NCBI GenBank assembly: GCA_001557505.1
Contig: LSAX01000010.1
Coordinates: forward strand, 1,054,001 to 1,118,000
Length of the DNA stretch: 64,000 bases
Reading direction: 5' to 3'
Source of the DNA: Reticulascus tulasneorum
Lineage: Eukaryota > Ascomycota > Sordariomycetes > Glomerellales > Reticulascaceae
Shown here: in pieces, positions 1 through 12,023 of the stretch
Position numbering within the stretch: the first letter of the stretch is position 1
Layout of the letters: each line of letters opens with the position of its first letter
The notes under the pieces: model-generated
Seen by the model: the letters and a program-made list of their open reading frames with translations, nothing else
Database searches by the model: none
Told to the model about the DNA's origin: nothing
Translations under genes and position numbers: made by a program

Positions 1-1325
1 CCCATCCCAAAGCGCCTGTCCTCAAAGCCACCTTCCAATAAATCAAACTTTTCACTCTATGCCCTTGAAGATCATTGACTCGAGTAATACCACAGAGATT
101 TCCTGTCCCCTTTTTAATCCCCTGACCGGGGGAGCGGGGGGCAGTCGAAAGAAAAAAAAAAGCGACATTGGACCGGCCGAAGCGATGAACATGACAGAGC
201 AGTGCGAAAGGAGAACCGAGATTGATTAATTGATCCCAGCGCTGCCCCGGCTACGATCAGTGGGCAGGAAAATGCATCACTCATTCCGGATGCAGTAGAG
301 CAAATCTTGGGCCAAGGTTGATCGGCCGGGCTTGTTGGCTAGACGCCACCCCATCATCGGTCAGCGGCTTTTGTTTGTTCAATCAATCCTGCATCCCTTT
401 CTGCGTGTCCTAGCCGTGATACTTCACTCTAGTGGAAGCGACAATTTCGAAGAGCGAGATTATCGTCCAACCTTTCGAGCAAGGAGATTGGGGGGGAGGC
501 GCTAGAACTTCCCAATGTACTGTACCTGATGCGACCGCCGCACAAATCAGCGTCTAGAGCTCGACAACGCCCTTGTCTTATTTCTCCGCACAATACGCGC
601 TCATCCCGGAAGTTGCAGCAGTTGACGAACCGTCCAATGAGCAAATAAGGTGGGCAATGCCCGTTTTCCACCCTCCCCCCCAAATGTCTCTTTAAGCTCA
701 TCAGATGGCTCTCTCTCCTCTTTGGCCCATCAGCAGGAACCAGGGCCAGGGCCGCGACCAGGGTTGCAGGGTTCCCGTCGCCCTCCTAATGGCCCCATGG
801 CGGAGATGCTGGCCTGGACGACGCGGTGTGGACCGTGGTTCCCCCCCCCCCCCCCCATCCCATCCCACCACATCGGCCGCCCAGCCAATTTAGAGAGGTG
901 CCATCTAACCTCCACCGTACCCCTGGATTAGCGTACATGGGTTTTGATGTGAATAGGCGTTGTCTAATTTCCCACCTTGTGCGATGGGAGGCGCTGAGGC
1001 TACCAATGCCTCAATCGAGTTGCTTCTCTTCGCCATGGGCTCTTTTGCTGCTGCAGCTATGTACCTTGGTCCCGTAGTAGTTCCTCACCCCGTCCAGCTT
1101 GGCTATTAATACCGTCCCATCCTCTCCTTTGCTTCTCTTTCCCTTTCCCTTCTTTTCACCAGCCAAACAAGCCTCAATCCTCTCAAGCACCCGCTTTTGA
1201 CTCAATCTTTGACTTCGGTCGTCCATTCTTTACCAACTCTAGCTTCTAGCTTCATTACACTCGTTCTCTTACGAAAACACCTTCGTTCTCACGAATAACC
1301 CCTAAAACCCCCCACATCAGTCAAA
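1..1325. other. Intergenic region upstream of the GPI wall-protein gene
   Basis: No convincing gene is seen. Short open frames on both strands overlap each other, have low-complexity composition and lack recognisable domains. A 16-base poly-C run lies at 841-856 inside a C-rich stretch. The right-hand part (about 1100-1325) has promoter character for the gene that starts at 1326. Confidence 0.6.
1101..1325 (+). promoter_or_regulatory. Probable core promoter and 5' leader of the GPI protein gene
   Basis: A TATTAATA element lies at 1104-1111. It is followed by a long pyrimidine-rich tract (about 1119-1160, mostly C/T) and a CA-rich leader ending in TCAAA directly before the ATG at 1326. TATA-like box, CT tract and A-rich start context together are typical of strongly expressed filamentous-fungal genes. 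The transcription start cannot be placed from sequence alone. Confidence 0.4.
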
Positions 1326-2021
1326 ATGCGTTTCGCTATTGTCGCTGTCGCCGCTGCCGGTGTTGTCCTGGCCAACGAGCCTGTGTCCACCGTGTACACC
1401 ACCAAGTACTACACCCTCACCGACTGCCCGGAGACCGTCACCGACTGCCCGGCACACTCCACCGTTGTCACCAGCAGTGTCATCCCCCTGACCACCTCCA
1501 CCGTCTACACCACCAAGGTCTACACTGTCACCAGCTGCCCTCCCACCGTCCCTGACTGCCCGGCCCACTCCACCGTCGTTGTCACCGAGACTGAGGCCAT
1601 CGGCGTCACCGTCTGCCCGGTCGAGACCACCTCCACCAAGCCTTACTCCAACTCCACCATCGCCACCCCAACCAAGTCGTGGATCCCTCCTAAGGAGACC
1701 CTCTCCAGCGCTGCCCCAACCAAGCCAGCATGCCCTGCTACCAGCGTCAAGACCATCCACACCAGCTACACCACCGTCATCCCAACTGTCATCTACGAGA
1801 CCGTTGAGATCCCTTGCCCTACCAGCAAGCCATCTCACTCTGCCAACGGAACGTGAGTACATCCCAGATCCGGACATGAGAGTTTGACCCAGAAAGCTAA
1901 CAAGCACACTAGCACTCCTGCTGTTCCCACCAAGACTCCCGTCCAGGCTGGTGCCTCCGCTATCAGCGGCTCCATCTTGGTCGCTGCCCTTGCCGGCGCT
2001 GCCGCTCTCATCTTCGCATAA
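1326..2021 (+). CDS. GPI-anchored Ser/Thr-rich cell-wall protein
   Basis: Two exons (1326-1852, 1913-2021) with a 60-nt intron (GTGAGT...CACTAG) give 211 residues. An N-terminal signal peptide (MRFAIVAVAAAGVVLA) is followed by a Thr/Ser/Val-rich body with two copies of a module running from STVYTTK through a cysteine pair to CPAHSTVV. A third related cysteine-containing stretch lies near residue 140. Exon 2 encodes a classic GPI-attachment tail: a small-residue region (QAGASAISGS) followed by a hydrophobic end (ILVAALAGAAALIFA). The product should be secreted, O-mannosylated and bound to plasma membrane or wall glucan. No catalytic domain is seen. The splice is required because the unspliced frame reads into a stop without a GPI tail. 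Pyrimidine-rich promoter and biased codons suggest high expression. The family is recognised by architecture only. Confidence 0.88.
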
Positions 2022-5000
2022 ATCTCTCCGGTTCTGGAGTTGATTTTTCTTTAGAAGCCTCGAAGGCTACGGCAGATTACGACCATTTACGGGGGTTTGC
2101 TGGGCATGCAAAAAGAGCCTTCCATTTAAATAGCATCTTATGGCATGGCAAATAACTTGTACTTAATCTTCTAATTGTATTTGGGGTGTCCCGGAAGCTT
2201 CTTGCTAATAACAAGTGGTCTCGCTGGTGCCCTGCTTTAAAGACGAACGTTTTGATGGGGAATCGCCTTATGTGCTTGTGTGAAGTCTGCCCAAAATCCA
2301 GAGTGATAGAAAAGAGCTCCTCAAGTGAGGCATCATAAACGAGTCCATTTCGTCTCGTTTCCCATATGCCCCCGGGAGGGAGAGAGCAACTGACCTTTCC
2401 CCGGACCTTTGGGTCCCCTACCTGAAAAAAGGGGATGTGGTCGCTCGGGCGACCTTGCGGAGGGATCAGCAACTTACCAGGCGGCTCAGCACCGACCGAT
2501 CACCGTCAATCCTGGTCGTGCTCATTTCCCGTAGCGGGGCGCTTGGCACGACTTACCGCAGAAGCGAAGTGAGGACAGGCCCAATTTGGGCCATGGGTTT
2601 CCCCAGAGGACCGGGGTGCAGCCTTCGATTACGAGCGAAGGGAAATTACAGACTTTGCGACCGGGCTGTGATTCGCTCCGTGGCTTCATCTGTGCGAAAC
2701 GCTGGTTCCGCCAATCAGTGGGTTTTTGTTTCTCCTGCATAACTTTTTGTGCAGCGGGCATCTGAAACCACGGATCGGCCATGCACAAGGATGGGATTGA
2801 GGGGAGAGGCCTGCACACTGCAGTTGGACCCTTGTTGGACCCTGGGATTATGTGCAGGATTGGGCGGGAAAGAAGCTCGGCCAAATGTTCTTCGAAACAA
2901 GATGAGCCACGCTCCCCTCCCCCCCCCAGTGATGACCGGTCCGATCTTTACTGATGATCTTATCGCCGCATGAAGTCATGTCGGCGGGAGGGAGCCGAGA
3001 GGGAGAGCATGTCTGGTTCAAGCGAGCGCTGGCCAAGCCGTGTTGGAGAGCGAGGGATGCATTGTGTGTCCATCTCGATTTCTTGGTGCAGGCCGGAGGG
3101 AGGTGACATTGTTGGTTGCTGAAGAGGATCATCTCAATGCAATCTCTGCTAATTCAGTCATTGTGACACACCGATAGTGCACGATCCGACCAACCCGTAT
3201 TTCTCCTCGGCGCAGCGCGACATGTTTCTCGCCGAGTCCTGGTCTCGAAATGGGACATCGGGCGCGTTCAAATGTCGCTCACTACGGAAGTCATCAACCT
3301 TTTCTCCAGAACACGTTCAGCTCCCGCCTTCGAGCCAACATCCAACATGTTGTGAACACCCACAACGACACCCCGACTCTCACCTCGGCCTTGCGAACTC
3401 ATCCACTGTCGTCCCGATTCCTGGGAATGCGTCAGTCCCAGGCCTAACCGTCTGATGTTCCTGGAGGGTGTGCTTAACTGGAACACCTGAAGCTCATCGT
3501 GGTCTACTCTCCAGCATCACTTATATTAGACCAGTGGCTTGATGAGATGCCTCGATGCCCAAACCTGCAACAACCGACAGAGTAACAGTCCTTCTCGAAA
3601 TGCCGATGATCCAGGAGCAGCGGAGCTAGTTGATTGTCCAGTTCTCGATGCCACAGTCTAGCTCATGCTTTAGGAGTCCACGCGCGATACCCGACGGCTC
3701 TCTTCACTTCAATATCATGAAATGGATCCGCCAGTCCCTCTGCTGGCTTGGATGGCTATTGGCGATACCAGCAGCGAGCAGTCATATACCTGCCGAGCTG
3801 CAATGCCCCAGGGCGGAGGCGACTTCGTGCGACCGCAACGATGCCATATCCCTAGCCATAGGGGTATGTTGAAATGTCGAGCTCCCAGATTTGCGGTCAC
3901 TACTAGTGTAGTGTCCTAATGTGGGTTCTCGGCTGCTCTGCATGCTGTGATGTCAATGATCCACGACCTGGCATCAGACGAAGAACCTGACGATCATTGT
4001 CCCTTTATATATATCGCCCAGCACTGTGCGTTGGTGCATGGTGGACCCTGCTTTCTCGGCTAGCGAAGTCGCTGCTCGGGGGTCTGAGACTCGGTGGAGC
4101 TACTGTTCTGCCGTTATCATGATTTTTATTTCTGTATACCTATCCAAGGTGTTCGGCAGAACCAGCTTTATGGGTAGATGCAAATTGTTGTTTGGTAAGT
4201 TTGGTTTTCCACTCTTGGCCGTCCTTGGACGCCTGAGCAGATGACAAGTCACCATGGAAACTCGGATGGGAAAGACGGCTCAATTGAAGAACTATCTCCG
4301 TCGATCATTATCATTCAATCAGCGTGTGGAAGAGGCGTTGGTCCTACCCTGGAAAGATGTGCTAAGGCGGCTGAAATCTGCCAAAACGGGCTCACTCACC
4401 CCAACTTACCCAGCCCAGACCTGACCTAATCTGACAAAGCGCAACGCTCATCACCACCAAAGTCGTCAGTTCCCATCGATCAGTCCTCGACCCCAGACCA
4501 TCACTGCCGCATGCATGAACTTCACGGATCCCGGCAACTGGGACCTCATCGGGGCGACCAAAGATCTCTTTAACTTACACTCAATCCCCACTATCTACTT
4601 CACAGCATCGCGAAATCGACGTCAGCACTTTACCCTCCTCCGCACCCAGCTATCCAATCGGGGACTAGCTGTCGATGAAGCGGGGCGGCAGCATATTGTC
4701 GATGGCGCTTTAGCACGCGTCTTAAACCACCATCACCGACGAAAAGGACGTGAAGCTGCTCGTCACGGCTAAATGGGCCCCTCTTCTTCGCCATTCTTGG
4801 GAGTATGGCTGCCCGCTCAGGTGATTGATTGAATTTTAGCAGAGTCAGCGCTGGATGGGCCAAGCTGGCAGTGGACAACTTGGCTGTTGACGTTTTACTC
4901 CAGATCAGGTTGAAGAGAGGAGAACCTCGCTCCTTTGCCAACTTGACAATTTTCTTTCGGGGACAGATTGACGATGAGATAGACTCGCATCGTCGGCTTG

Positions 5001-5080
5001 AAGATAAATTTAAACCCACATTCGTTTGCGCCCTACGCTCTTCGCCAGTTATACACTCGTTCAGCTGCTTTTTCGACGTG
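2022..5080. other. Intergenic region with unresolved coding-like fragments
   Basis: No gene can be named here. Three fragments look slightly coding. A possible signal-peptide exon starts at 3717 (MKWIRQSLCWLGWLLAIPAA) and ends at a GTATGT donor at 3864. A hydrophobic frame at about 4026-4195 also ends at a GTAAGT donor. A 56-codon frame starts in strong context (CACCATGG) at 4254 and stops at 4424. They could be exons of one unrecognised membrane or secreted protein, or decayed remains. The frame of the next gene is open upstream to about 4829 but has no ATG before 5081. Confidence 0.3.
4254..4424 (+). CDS. Possible small ORF (56 codons), unrecognised
   Basis: The frame opens with a strong start context (CACCATGGA) and encodes a basic, soluble 56-residue peptide with no recognised domain. 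It is preceded by a plausible intron (GTAAGT donor at about 4195, AG near 4240), so it could also be the last exon of a larger gene rather than an independent ORF. Length and lack of homology recognition make this weak. Confidence 0.18.
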   Translation: METRMGKTAQLKNYLRRSLSFNQRVEEALVLPWKDVLRRLKSAKTGSLTPTYPAQT

Positions 5081-5947
5081 ATGGCTTCTTCCGCGTCTGT
5101 TGGATTTGCTCGTGCCACGTCTGTTGTGACAAACACCACGCTCCGCGCGATCTTTTTCATTTTGCTTCTCTGTGGCATTTTGGCCGAAGCCCACGGCACG
5201 GAATCGCACGCCACAGAATCGCATGCAACAGAATCCACCTCCTCGGCCTTGACGGCTGACGTTCCTTCGTCGGGCAGCGCTACACCAACCATCAGCGCCC
5301 TGACGACCGTGGTGTCAATCTACTACCTTAACGTCCGCGGCGAGGACCAGGGACTCCCATACACGGCCTTCTACCGAGTCGGTGGCTCCGTGATAGGCGT
5401 AGATGCCACAGCCACAACCTTCGCCGTGACCGCCACGCTCTCCGACCAAAGGCAGGCCCGGCACACTCGCACCGACAACATGACGACCAACATCCCCACG
5501 CTCCGCCGCAACACGCACTCCTGGCACCAGAACATGACGCAGAAGCCCAGCACCATAACGCAAGGCCCTGCAACGTTCCTCTTCACCGGCACCAACTTCG
5601 GGCCCAACCGCACGCTGATCAACCGCTGCAGCCTCAACGGCACGAGCTCCGCGTCGTGCAACCTCACGCACGTCGGCGCCGGGTGGTACACGAGGGACGA
5701 GCTGTGGAACGGCACGTACAGCACGTACAACTACCGCTGGACGAGCGGGGACCGGTTCGGGTTCGCGCCGGTGACCATCACGGCCGGGGCAGAGATGCTG
5801 CCGCCTCCCACTGCCAGCCCGAGCAGTTCGACGAGTTCTGGTGCCGGGGGCGTGCCGAGGGCGGTGTTGCTTGGGGAAGCGTATTGGCTTGGTGTCACGT
5901 CGGCGGTACTAGGAGCTTGCATTTTGGGTATTTTTGCGATGCTCTGA
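5081..5947 (+). CDS. Secreted N-glycosylated surface protein with C-terminal hydrophobic anchor
   Basis: A single exon gives 288 residues. The start is set at 5081 because it is the first ATG of the frame and begins a signal peptide: a polar N-region, the hydrophobic core IFFILLLCGILAEAHG, then mature sequence. Next comes a short tandem HATES repeat. The middle region (about residues 80-250) has at least six N-glycosylation sequons (NMT, NRT, NGT, NLT and others) and a pair of cysteines around CSLNGTSSASC. A Ser/Pro/Thr-rich stalk follows, and the tail YWLGVTSAVLGACILGIFAML could be a GPI signal or a membrane anchor. The layout resembles fungal small surface glycoproteins. No enzyme motif is seen and the family is not recognised. 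Confidence 0.75.
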   Translation: MASSASVGFARATSVVTNTTLRAIFFILLLCGILAEAHGTESHATESHATESTSSALTADVPSSGSATPTISALTTVVSIYYLNVRGEDQGLPYTAFYRVGGSVIGVDATATTFAVTATLSDQRQARHTRTDNMTTNIPTLRRNTHSWHQNMTQKPSTITQGPATFLFTGTNFGPNRTLINRCSLNGTSSASCNLTHVGAGWYTRDELWNGTYSTYNYRWTSGDRFGFAPVTITAGAEMLPPPTASPSSSTSSGAGGVPRAVLLGEAYWLGVTSAVLGACILGIFAML

Positions 5948-7450
5948 GGTATGTCCGGTTGTACTCTAGATCCATTAAGACGGCAGAATTAAGGAGCCAA
6001 GATGGTACACAGGATATGTATCGGCTTCAAGGCGTCCACATGGGGAACGAAAAGGGCAGGAATACAGGGTAATGGAGCAGTCCCATGATCGTCTTCTACT
6101 TGTTGGTGGATCTACATACATAGTCGCGGAGATAAATCAACGAAATGCTGCGCGCTTCGGATCGAGAGATGACTTACCCGCCTGGTGTGGCTGATGGCCG
6201 AAACATTATAACTGAAATGATGATTCCCACCCCGGCCCCACCTCAGGACCATCTAACCAAGGCTTCGCCGCATCGCGACATGGCACCAAGAAGGGAAAGC
6301 ATTGAGATGCCTCCGATCCCGAGGGCCCGCCTTTCCGGAGCGCAGGCCGACGCGCTCTCTAGGCAAACCGAAATATGGATCCCATTCCCCCAGCACGCCC
6401 AATGAAATCTAGATCGTGTCCCCCACAAAAGTTGAGATAAGCATACATACAGTGGGCCGCCAGTAGTTTGTACACACCTCACGTACCAGGCTATCCGGCT
6501 AGCCCTAGCTAGTGTAGTGCTGCCGTTTTTACTTTGATTTCTGCATAATTTCCTCCAGATCCTTACAACCTCTGGCAAAGCCTGCCCGTCCCTCGTTTCC
6601 GGGCACATAGGTCATCGGAATACCTAACCTCTACGATGATGAATAGAGTAGACGTAATTATAGCAGCTAATGGCTTGTATACATAATATTAGAGCTATTC
6701 AAGAAATCGAAGTAAAAGCGGCATCAGAACACTAGCCAAATAAGGCTAGCCAGGGTGGAGCTGGTACGCGATGTGTGTACAAATTAATGGCGGCACACTG
6801 TACTACGTACATACGCGACCCTCTCCCCCCTGGCATGGGCTCCAATTGCTGTGTGGCCCGGGGTCTCGCACGATCCCACGGTCCTCGCACTCGCTACGCA
6901 CGGACCAGCCGAGCCGGCGCTACTCGCGACATCTCGCCCTATTTCGCTCTCGCTTAAATTGCAAAGCGTCATGCTGCCACCGAGCCGACGTTCGCAACTG
7001 GTCCAATGAGCTCAAACGGCCGCCGGGAGGTTTCCCCTCGCCCGTCCAGGGCTGAGTCGTTCGGGCACAACGTTGGAGCCGCATGGCGGGCAGACTCTCG
7101 CCAAAAGAGAATGCGAGGGCTTAGACGGGCTGGTGTCTATAATGGTGACGAGTCCTTGCGTTTGTAAATCTGGTTCGATCTGGTTGGTGTTTTACCTTTC
7201 GTTGGTTCCTGGATTCCGTGACTTTATAATCCGCGCAGAGTTCCCTCCGATTCTGGGCCTTGGTGAACTTGATCATCAAGCTAGCACTTAAATCCTACTT
7301 CCGCTATTTTGTGTCCCATTGTCTTTCTTGCATTTCAAGTGCCACAAGACTTCAGCTACAACACCTAATCTTCTCGAGATACTCTTCCATTTTCTGCGCG
7401 ACAACCCCCCTTCCATCACAGAGCTAGCAACTTGCACGCAACCCGCCAAC
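5948..7450. other. Intergenic region
   Basis: No gene is seen. Open frames here are short, overlapping and of non-coding composition. The last 100 bases before 7451 (CT-rich, ending in CCAACATGG) look like the leader of the RTA1-family gene. Confidence 0.6.
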
Positions 7451-8520
7451 ATGGATCTCATACCCTTCGGCCCAAAGTCCAACTGCACGCTTGCGCTGTG
7501 CCCGATAGAATGGAGCGTCTACCGATACCGCCCGATTCTGGGCGTGAACATCATGTTCGCCGTCCTCTACGCCCTCGCCATGGCCGTTCACATCGCGCTG
7601 GGCATCAGGTGGAAGAGCTGGTGGTTCATGGTCTTCATGATTCTCGGTTGCATCAGCGAGATCATTGGCTACGCCGGCCGGATCATGCTGTTTTACAACC
7701 CGTTCAACTTCATCGCGTTCATGATACAGATCAGTATGCTCCCCAGCTTCGAAACTCTTCGTCGAGCCCTCGAAAATTCTTGGCTTTTGATTTACTGACT
7801 GCCAAAAGTCTGCGTCACGAGCGGCCCTGTCTTTTACACTGCATCCATCTACGTGACTCTTTCTAAAGCGTGAGTTTCCAACCCTGCCAGCCCCAGCTTT
7901 GGCTTCCTTGGAGCGCGGCTAAACTTCCCAGAATCGTTCACTTCGACGCTACACTCTCCCGCATGAGCCCCAAGCTCTTCTACTGGGTCTTCATCGGCAG
8001 CGATCTGTCTTGCCTGGTCCTCCAGGCCACGGGCGGCGCTCTCTCCACCACCTCCAAAGGCGACTCCAAGGTCGGCGTCAACCTCGCCCTCGCTGGTCTG
8101 TCGCTGCAGGTCTTCGTCATCGCCGTCTTCTGCGGCTTCTTCGCCGATTACATGATCCGCTACTCAAAGTCCGGGAGGTCTACGGGCTTGTCTAGGCGCG
8201 AAAAGTTGTTCTTTGGCTTTCTCAGCGCTGCGATAGTTCTCATTCTCGTGAGAAGCTGCTATCGTATCGACGAACTCAGCGAGGGCTACAGGGGCACCAA
8301 GATTACCAACGAGGGCTTGTTCATTGGCCTGGAAGGAGTGTAAGTTACTTCTCGGTGGTTTTGCGATGGATTACAGGAGCTAACGCGTGGCAGACTTATC
8401 GTCCTTGCGGTCTTTGCCCTCTGCATCGGACATCCAGGTCTTGGCTTCCAGCGAGCACATGGCATCAGCCACGGGAGCAAGGAATCGAGCGTTGAACGAG
8501 GCGTCGTTCTCGAGAAGTGA
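7451..8520 (+). CDS. RTA1-family seven-transmembrane protein (lipid-translocating exporter-like)
   Basis: Four exons (7451-7733, 7809-7869, 7932-8339, 8394-8520) with introns of 75, 62 and 54 nt give 292 residues. The start sits in CCAACATGG. Hydrophobic segments fit the seven-helix RTA1/RTM1/RSB1 family. Family motifs are visible: the SEIIGYAGR stretch in helix 3, the CVTSGPVFYTASIYVTLSKA segment formed across exons 2 and 3, the FIGSDLSCLVLQATGGA block of the long central exon, and the YRIDELSEGYRG...E loop before the last helix, which exon 4 completes with VLAVFALCIGHPG. Members act in the plasma membrane or endomembranes and are linked to resistance to 7-aminocholesterol and to sphingoid-base export; the substrate here cannot be inferred. 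All splice phases agree with the conserved protein. Confidence 0.92.
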
Positions 8521-11062
8521 AAAGTTTATACCCGGGTAGTGAAATAAGGAGGTGGCGTATCCCAAATTCATGGATACCCAAACTCATGAATAGATGGGTT
8601 CCATTGCGGGACCTTTGAGCTTGTGCTTGGAATCATCTTGCCTAGTGCGCTTAGTTGCGCCAGGCGGAAACGGCGTTGAGGACCTATTCGTGCTTCATTC
8701 GGTTATCAGACCCAGCCATTGCGGGCTTTTACCTTTTCACCCCTAGTTCATATAGATGTACGGAAGTAGACTATAAATTTTACATCTAAGCCAGTGCAAA
8801 CTCGTATGCCTTCGGGTGATGCATGCGACCCGTGTGTACGGCACCACGTCACGAGCGACCACCTCCCGTTCGGCTGTCTGTATATCATCTTATCGCAGAG
8901 GAGCTATAGTTAGGTTCGACCTAGGCATAAGCCACTCCGTGGTTCGTGTCCTCGGCCACAAGACAACCCAGGTACTGCTGTGCTGTAGGTGAAGCTGTTG
9001 CGGACACAGATCTAGGACACCATTCCAACCAGAGGGGTAAGTGGAAATCACTACGTCTTCCGCTGTCTTATGTATCAGAATCTGCCTAGGTGACGTCTAG
9101 TTACGTTACGGAGTATTAGATTTTATGTCGATGCAGTTATGTCGTGACTTAGACCTGGACCTATTCAGAAGTTCCGTTGCAAAGCCATGTCCGTACGACA
9201 CAGGCACTCAGATAAAACGCACAATCTATTAGAAACCTTTGGCATTTCCCAGATGCTTGAAGACAATGCCATTTTCCTTACAGCGGTGAACAAGTCGTCT
9301 CTGTAACTCCTGTTTCTTGTGTGCAATCTTGTGTGCAAGCCTTCATTATGGACAAATACTTCCATAAGGATTGCTGATGGGAGCAGGCATATCTGGTGAT
9401 CTCTCTCCTATCACTTGCTTTCCAGCCACGGCCATATCATGCGCCGATGATGTCCACTCTACACTATTCACGTACTCATGCAGCCTGCCCTTCCTGTCCA
9501 TATGTAATCAAGAGTCTGGCTCGTAGCAAATATCTGTGGGAGGTACCTGAGCAGCTCACAGTCTAGTTCTCGGCTCTGCTGGGCTCTGAGATACTTGCGC
9601 AACTGTACACATGCCGAACACATGGACCGATATCTGCATCCCAAATCCCAGTAGTATCAAGTTTATTGTTGAAAATCACCAAAAATAAAAACAAAAAAAT
9701 AAAAAAGAGAAAAAAGAAGGAATCGAACTGGCCGCCTCGGGAAGAACAGCTGTGAGAAGAATCCAAGCGATTCGTCAACCAACTCGAACTCAAGCCACTC
9801 AGACTCCCATCATCAGCGGTACTTGTCACATTCATATTTAGAGATATAACTTATTCAGCTCGGCTTTGGTCAAGCTCCTTCACCCTTCTTGGAGTCGTCG
9901 GTGTCACGTAGAAGGGCAAGGACCGCCCGCCCGCACCGCCTTCCCACTGGCAAATATCGTCTATCTGCTACTTCTCCTTTCCCTTTCCTTTATGTTGTTC
10001 GACTAAAAACCTCCATAGGGTAGTTGGTCTAACATCTCTGAGAAGCACGCGGCGCCCCTGGAAGATTCTATCCCCTCTGGCCGACACTGACATGTCTCCT
10101 CATCGAACAATAATCGTGGCTTTGCTGACGCACACCACTGACGTATTCGTTCTTCACCATACGATTTATCTTATACTCTCATTGTCCAACATTCTCCACT
10201 TTCGCCGCCGCGATCTTGCCAGCAAACTCGCAGACGCTGTGGCATGAGACGACTGACTAATGGATCCGTAACCTTCCTACCATACGATACTCGCACCATA
10301 AACAAACTTCTGGTGCTTCCTAACGGACAAATGCGGAACCGACAGCATATACGCGAAGTCCCCAGGGCAGGGCCGTGTTTCCTCCTCGAGCGGTTGTCCG
10401 AGCTGGACGTCCTCCAGATGCAAACATCCAGAACCTCAGTTTGGTACCTGGCATCGGAGTGCAACCAACACCGAAGTGAGGCTTTCCCGCAAACCCACGA
10501 TTACCCAGTATCTAAGGACATAATAACAATAAGTGCTCTCCGCAAAGTCAATGCTCATTTGATGTTGATCGCCGACTGTGGGGGCACGGATGTCAGCGGA
10601 CGGATCTGGACGGGGCAAGGGCGGCAGTAGCCGCACACGCACAAGCTCCCGATCGTCAAAGTCCGTCATCATCACCATTCCTCATCATCTTCACAAGAAC
10701 TTTGAACATCACATCACAACAGACACAGCCAGAGGACCAAAGGCTTAAACATCGACTTTGTTCCAAACACCTACAGCGCAAGTTTTCTGTATCTAAAACG
10801 CGCGATCCGCCAATGCGGAAAGCGGAAAGCAAAATTCCCACACATGTCCAAACATCTAATATCTGGGCCGGACTTGACCGAGTATATCCAGCAAACAATG
10901 CTACTCCCAAGTATGTAGACCGAAACAAAAAAAAAAAAGCCGAGAAAGCCGAGCAGAACCGCCATGCAATGCAGACACCGAATTGTATCATAACCCGATC
11001 TCCCCGCCCAGCCATAAAAGCAAATGACACTCGGAAAAGCTGGACTGCTCGAGGACGCGCAT
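8521..11062. other. Intergenic region
   Basis: No protein gene is supported. The stretch 9660-9720 is A-rich on the plus strand (T-rich on minus) and borders a tRNA-like relic listed separately. Frames around 10171-11030 overlap on both strands without domains. This separates the plus-strand RTA1 gene from the 3' end of the minus-strand Whi5-like gene. Confidence 0.55.
9690..9806 (-). other. Degenerate tRNA-like (pol III A/B-box) relic
   Basis: On the minus strand a B-box match (AGTTCGATTCC, 9729-9719) follows an A-box-like TCTGAGTGGCTTGA (about 9804-9790) at the roughly 60-nt spacing of long-variable-arm tRNAs. Runs of six or more T follow, like a pol III terminator. Acceptor and T stems do not pair, so this is not a functional tRNA; it could be a tRNA pseudogene, a SINE head or chance. 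Confidence 0.2.
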
Positions 11063-12023
11063 CTACGGCGAGCCTCGAGCCAGGCTGAGCAAACCACTGA
11101 CTGCCCCTCCCCGCAGCGCACTACTTGTCAACTTGTCCTCATCTCCCCGTCTCCGCTGTGGCGTGTTCAATCCAGCTGCTGGTAGCCGTGGCAGCAGACT
11201 CTTCTCCGGTGAAGGGTACGCAAGCGGCAGCTGCTCTGCCGGTCGCGATGGACTAGCATCCTCCTTGTCTCCGTCCTTCGACTCCTGAGAACTGCCCATG
11301 TCAGACTCCTGTACTTCCGCTCGAGGCGACGACACCTTCACGGTCGGCACCCTTCGATGCCCTGGCATCGGCCGCAGCTGCAGTTGATCAAGCGGAACAT
11401 CCGCCTGCCCCGTCCGAAGTTTATAATTCGCCAGCCCCAGTCTCAGCCGTAGGATCTCTGCTTTCTATTCGAGCATTAGCACATGTGTCAACAGTCCCGA
11501 GCATGGGAGACGAGAGCCCATACCTGTCGCGCCTGCTCACGCGTCAGCAACGCAGCTGGTCTCGGCCGCACTGGTGGTAATATCCTCGCTTGTTCCATAT
11601 CCGGCTCCGTGATGGTCGTGGCCAGAGACGTGTCGATGGCCGACGTGTCGAAAACAGAGGACGTGTCGGGTGATGCGGCGTCGTCGTTCTGTCCGAGTGT
11701 CAATTGGCCGTTCCAAAAGCAGCCGGCAAGTTGGCCGGTGAGTATCAATGAGTGCTTACCTCTTCCCCATCTTTGGCACCGCGTCCAGCTTCCCGCGGTG
11801 CATCCTCAGGTTCCTGGCATTGCTTCTTCGCGACGCCCTCCTCCGCCTGCACCTCTTCAAGCGGCCGTTTCCGTGGCTCAAGCACCTTCGGAGCAGGAGA
11901 GGTTCTCAAAGGGGACTTGAGTGGCGAGCCAGGCTTCCCGAGCTGAGACTTGGGAGCCGGCGACCTGGTATTCGCGTCCAGAGGAGCGAGAGCGCGTCTC
12001 TTAGCTGGCGAAGAAGGATCCAT
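11063..12023 (-). CDS. Whi5/Nrm1-family G1/S transcriptional repressor
   Basis: Three exons (12023-11760, 11688-11524, 11464-11063; introns of 71 and 59 nt) give 276 residues. The diagnostic element is the short Whi5-type helix created by joining exons 2 and 3: REQARQ, then AEILRLRLGLANYKLRTGQ, then DVPLDQL (about residues 138-171). In yeast this motif binds the SBF/MBF cell-cycle factors. The rest is low-complexity and rich in proline-directed CDK sites: SPAKR, SPAPK, SPLK, SPLR, SPSR, SPEK and TPQRR, plus basic KR clusters that could serve as nuclear signals. This fits a repressor held at G1/S promoters and released by cyclin-CDK phosphorylation. Outside the motif conservation cannot be judged, so Whi5 and Nrm1 roles cannot be separated. 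Confidence 0.85.

Noticed and set aside
4829..5080. 84-codon N-terminal extension of the secreted protein at 5081
   Set aside because: The frame is open but has no ATG, and the signal peptide begins at 5081.
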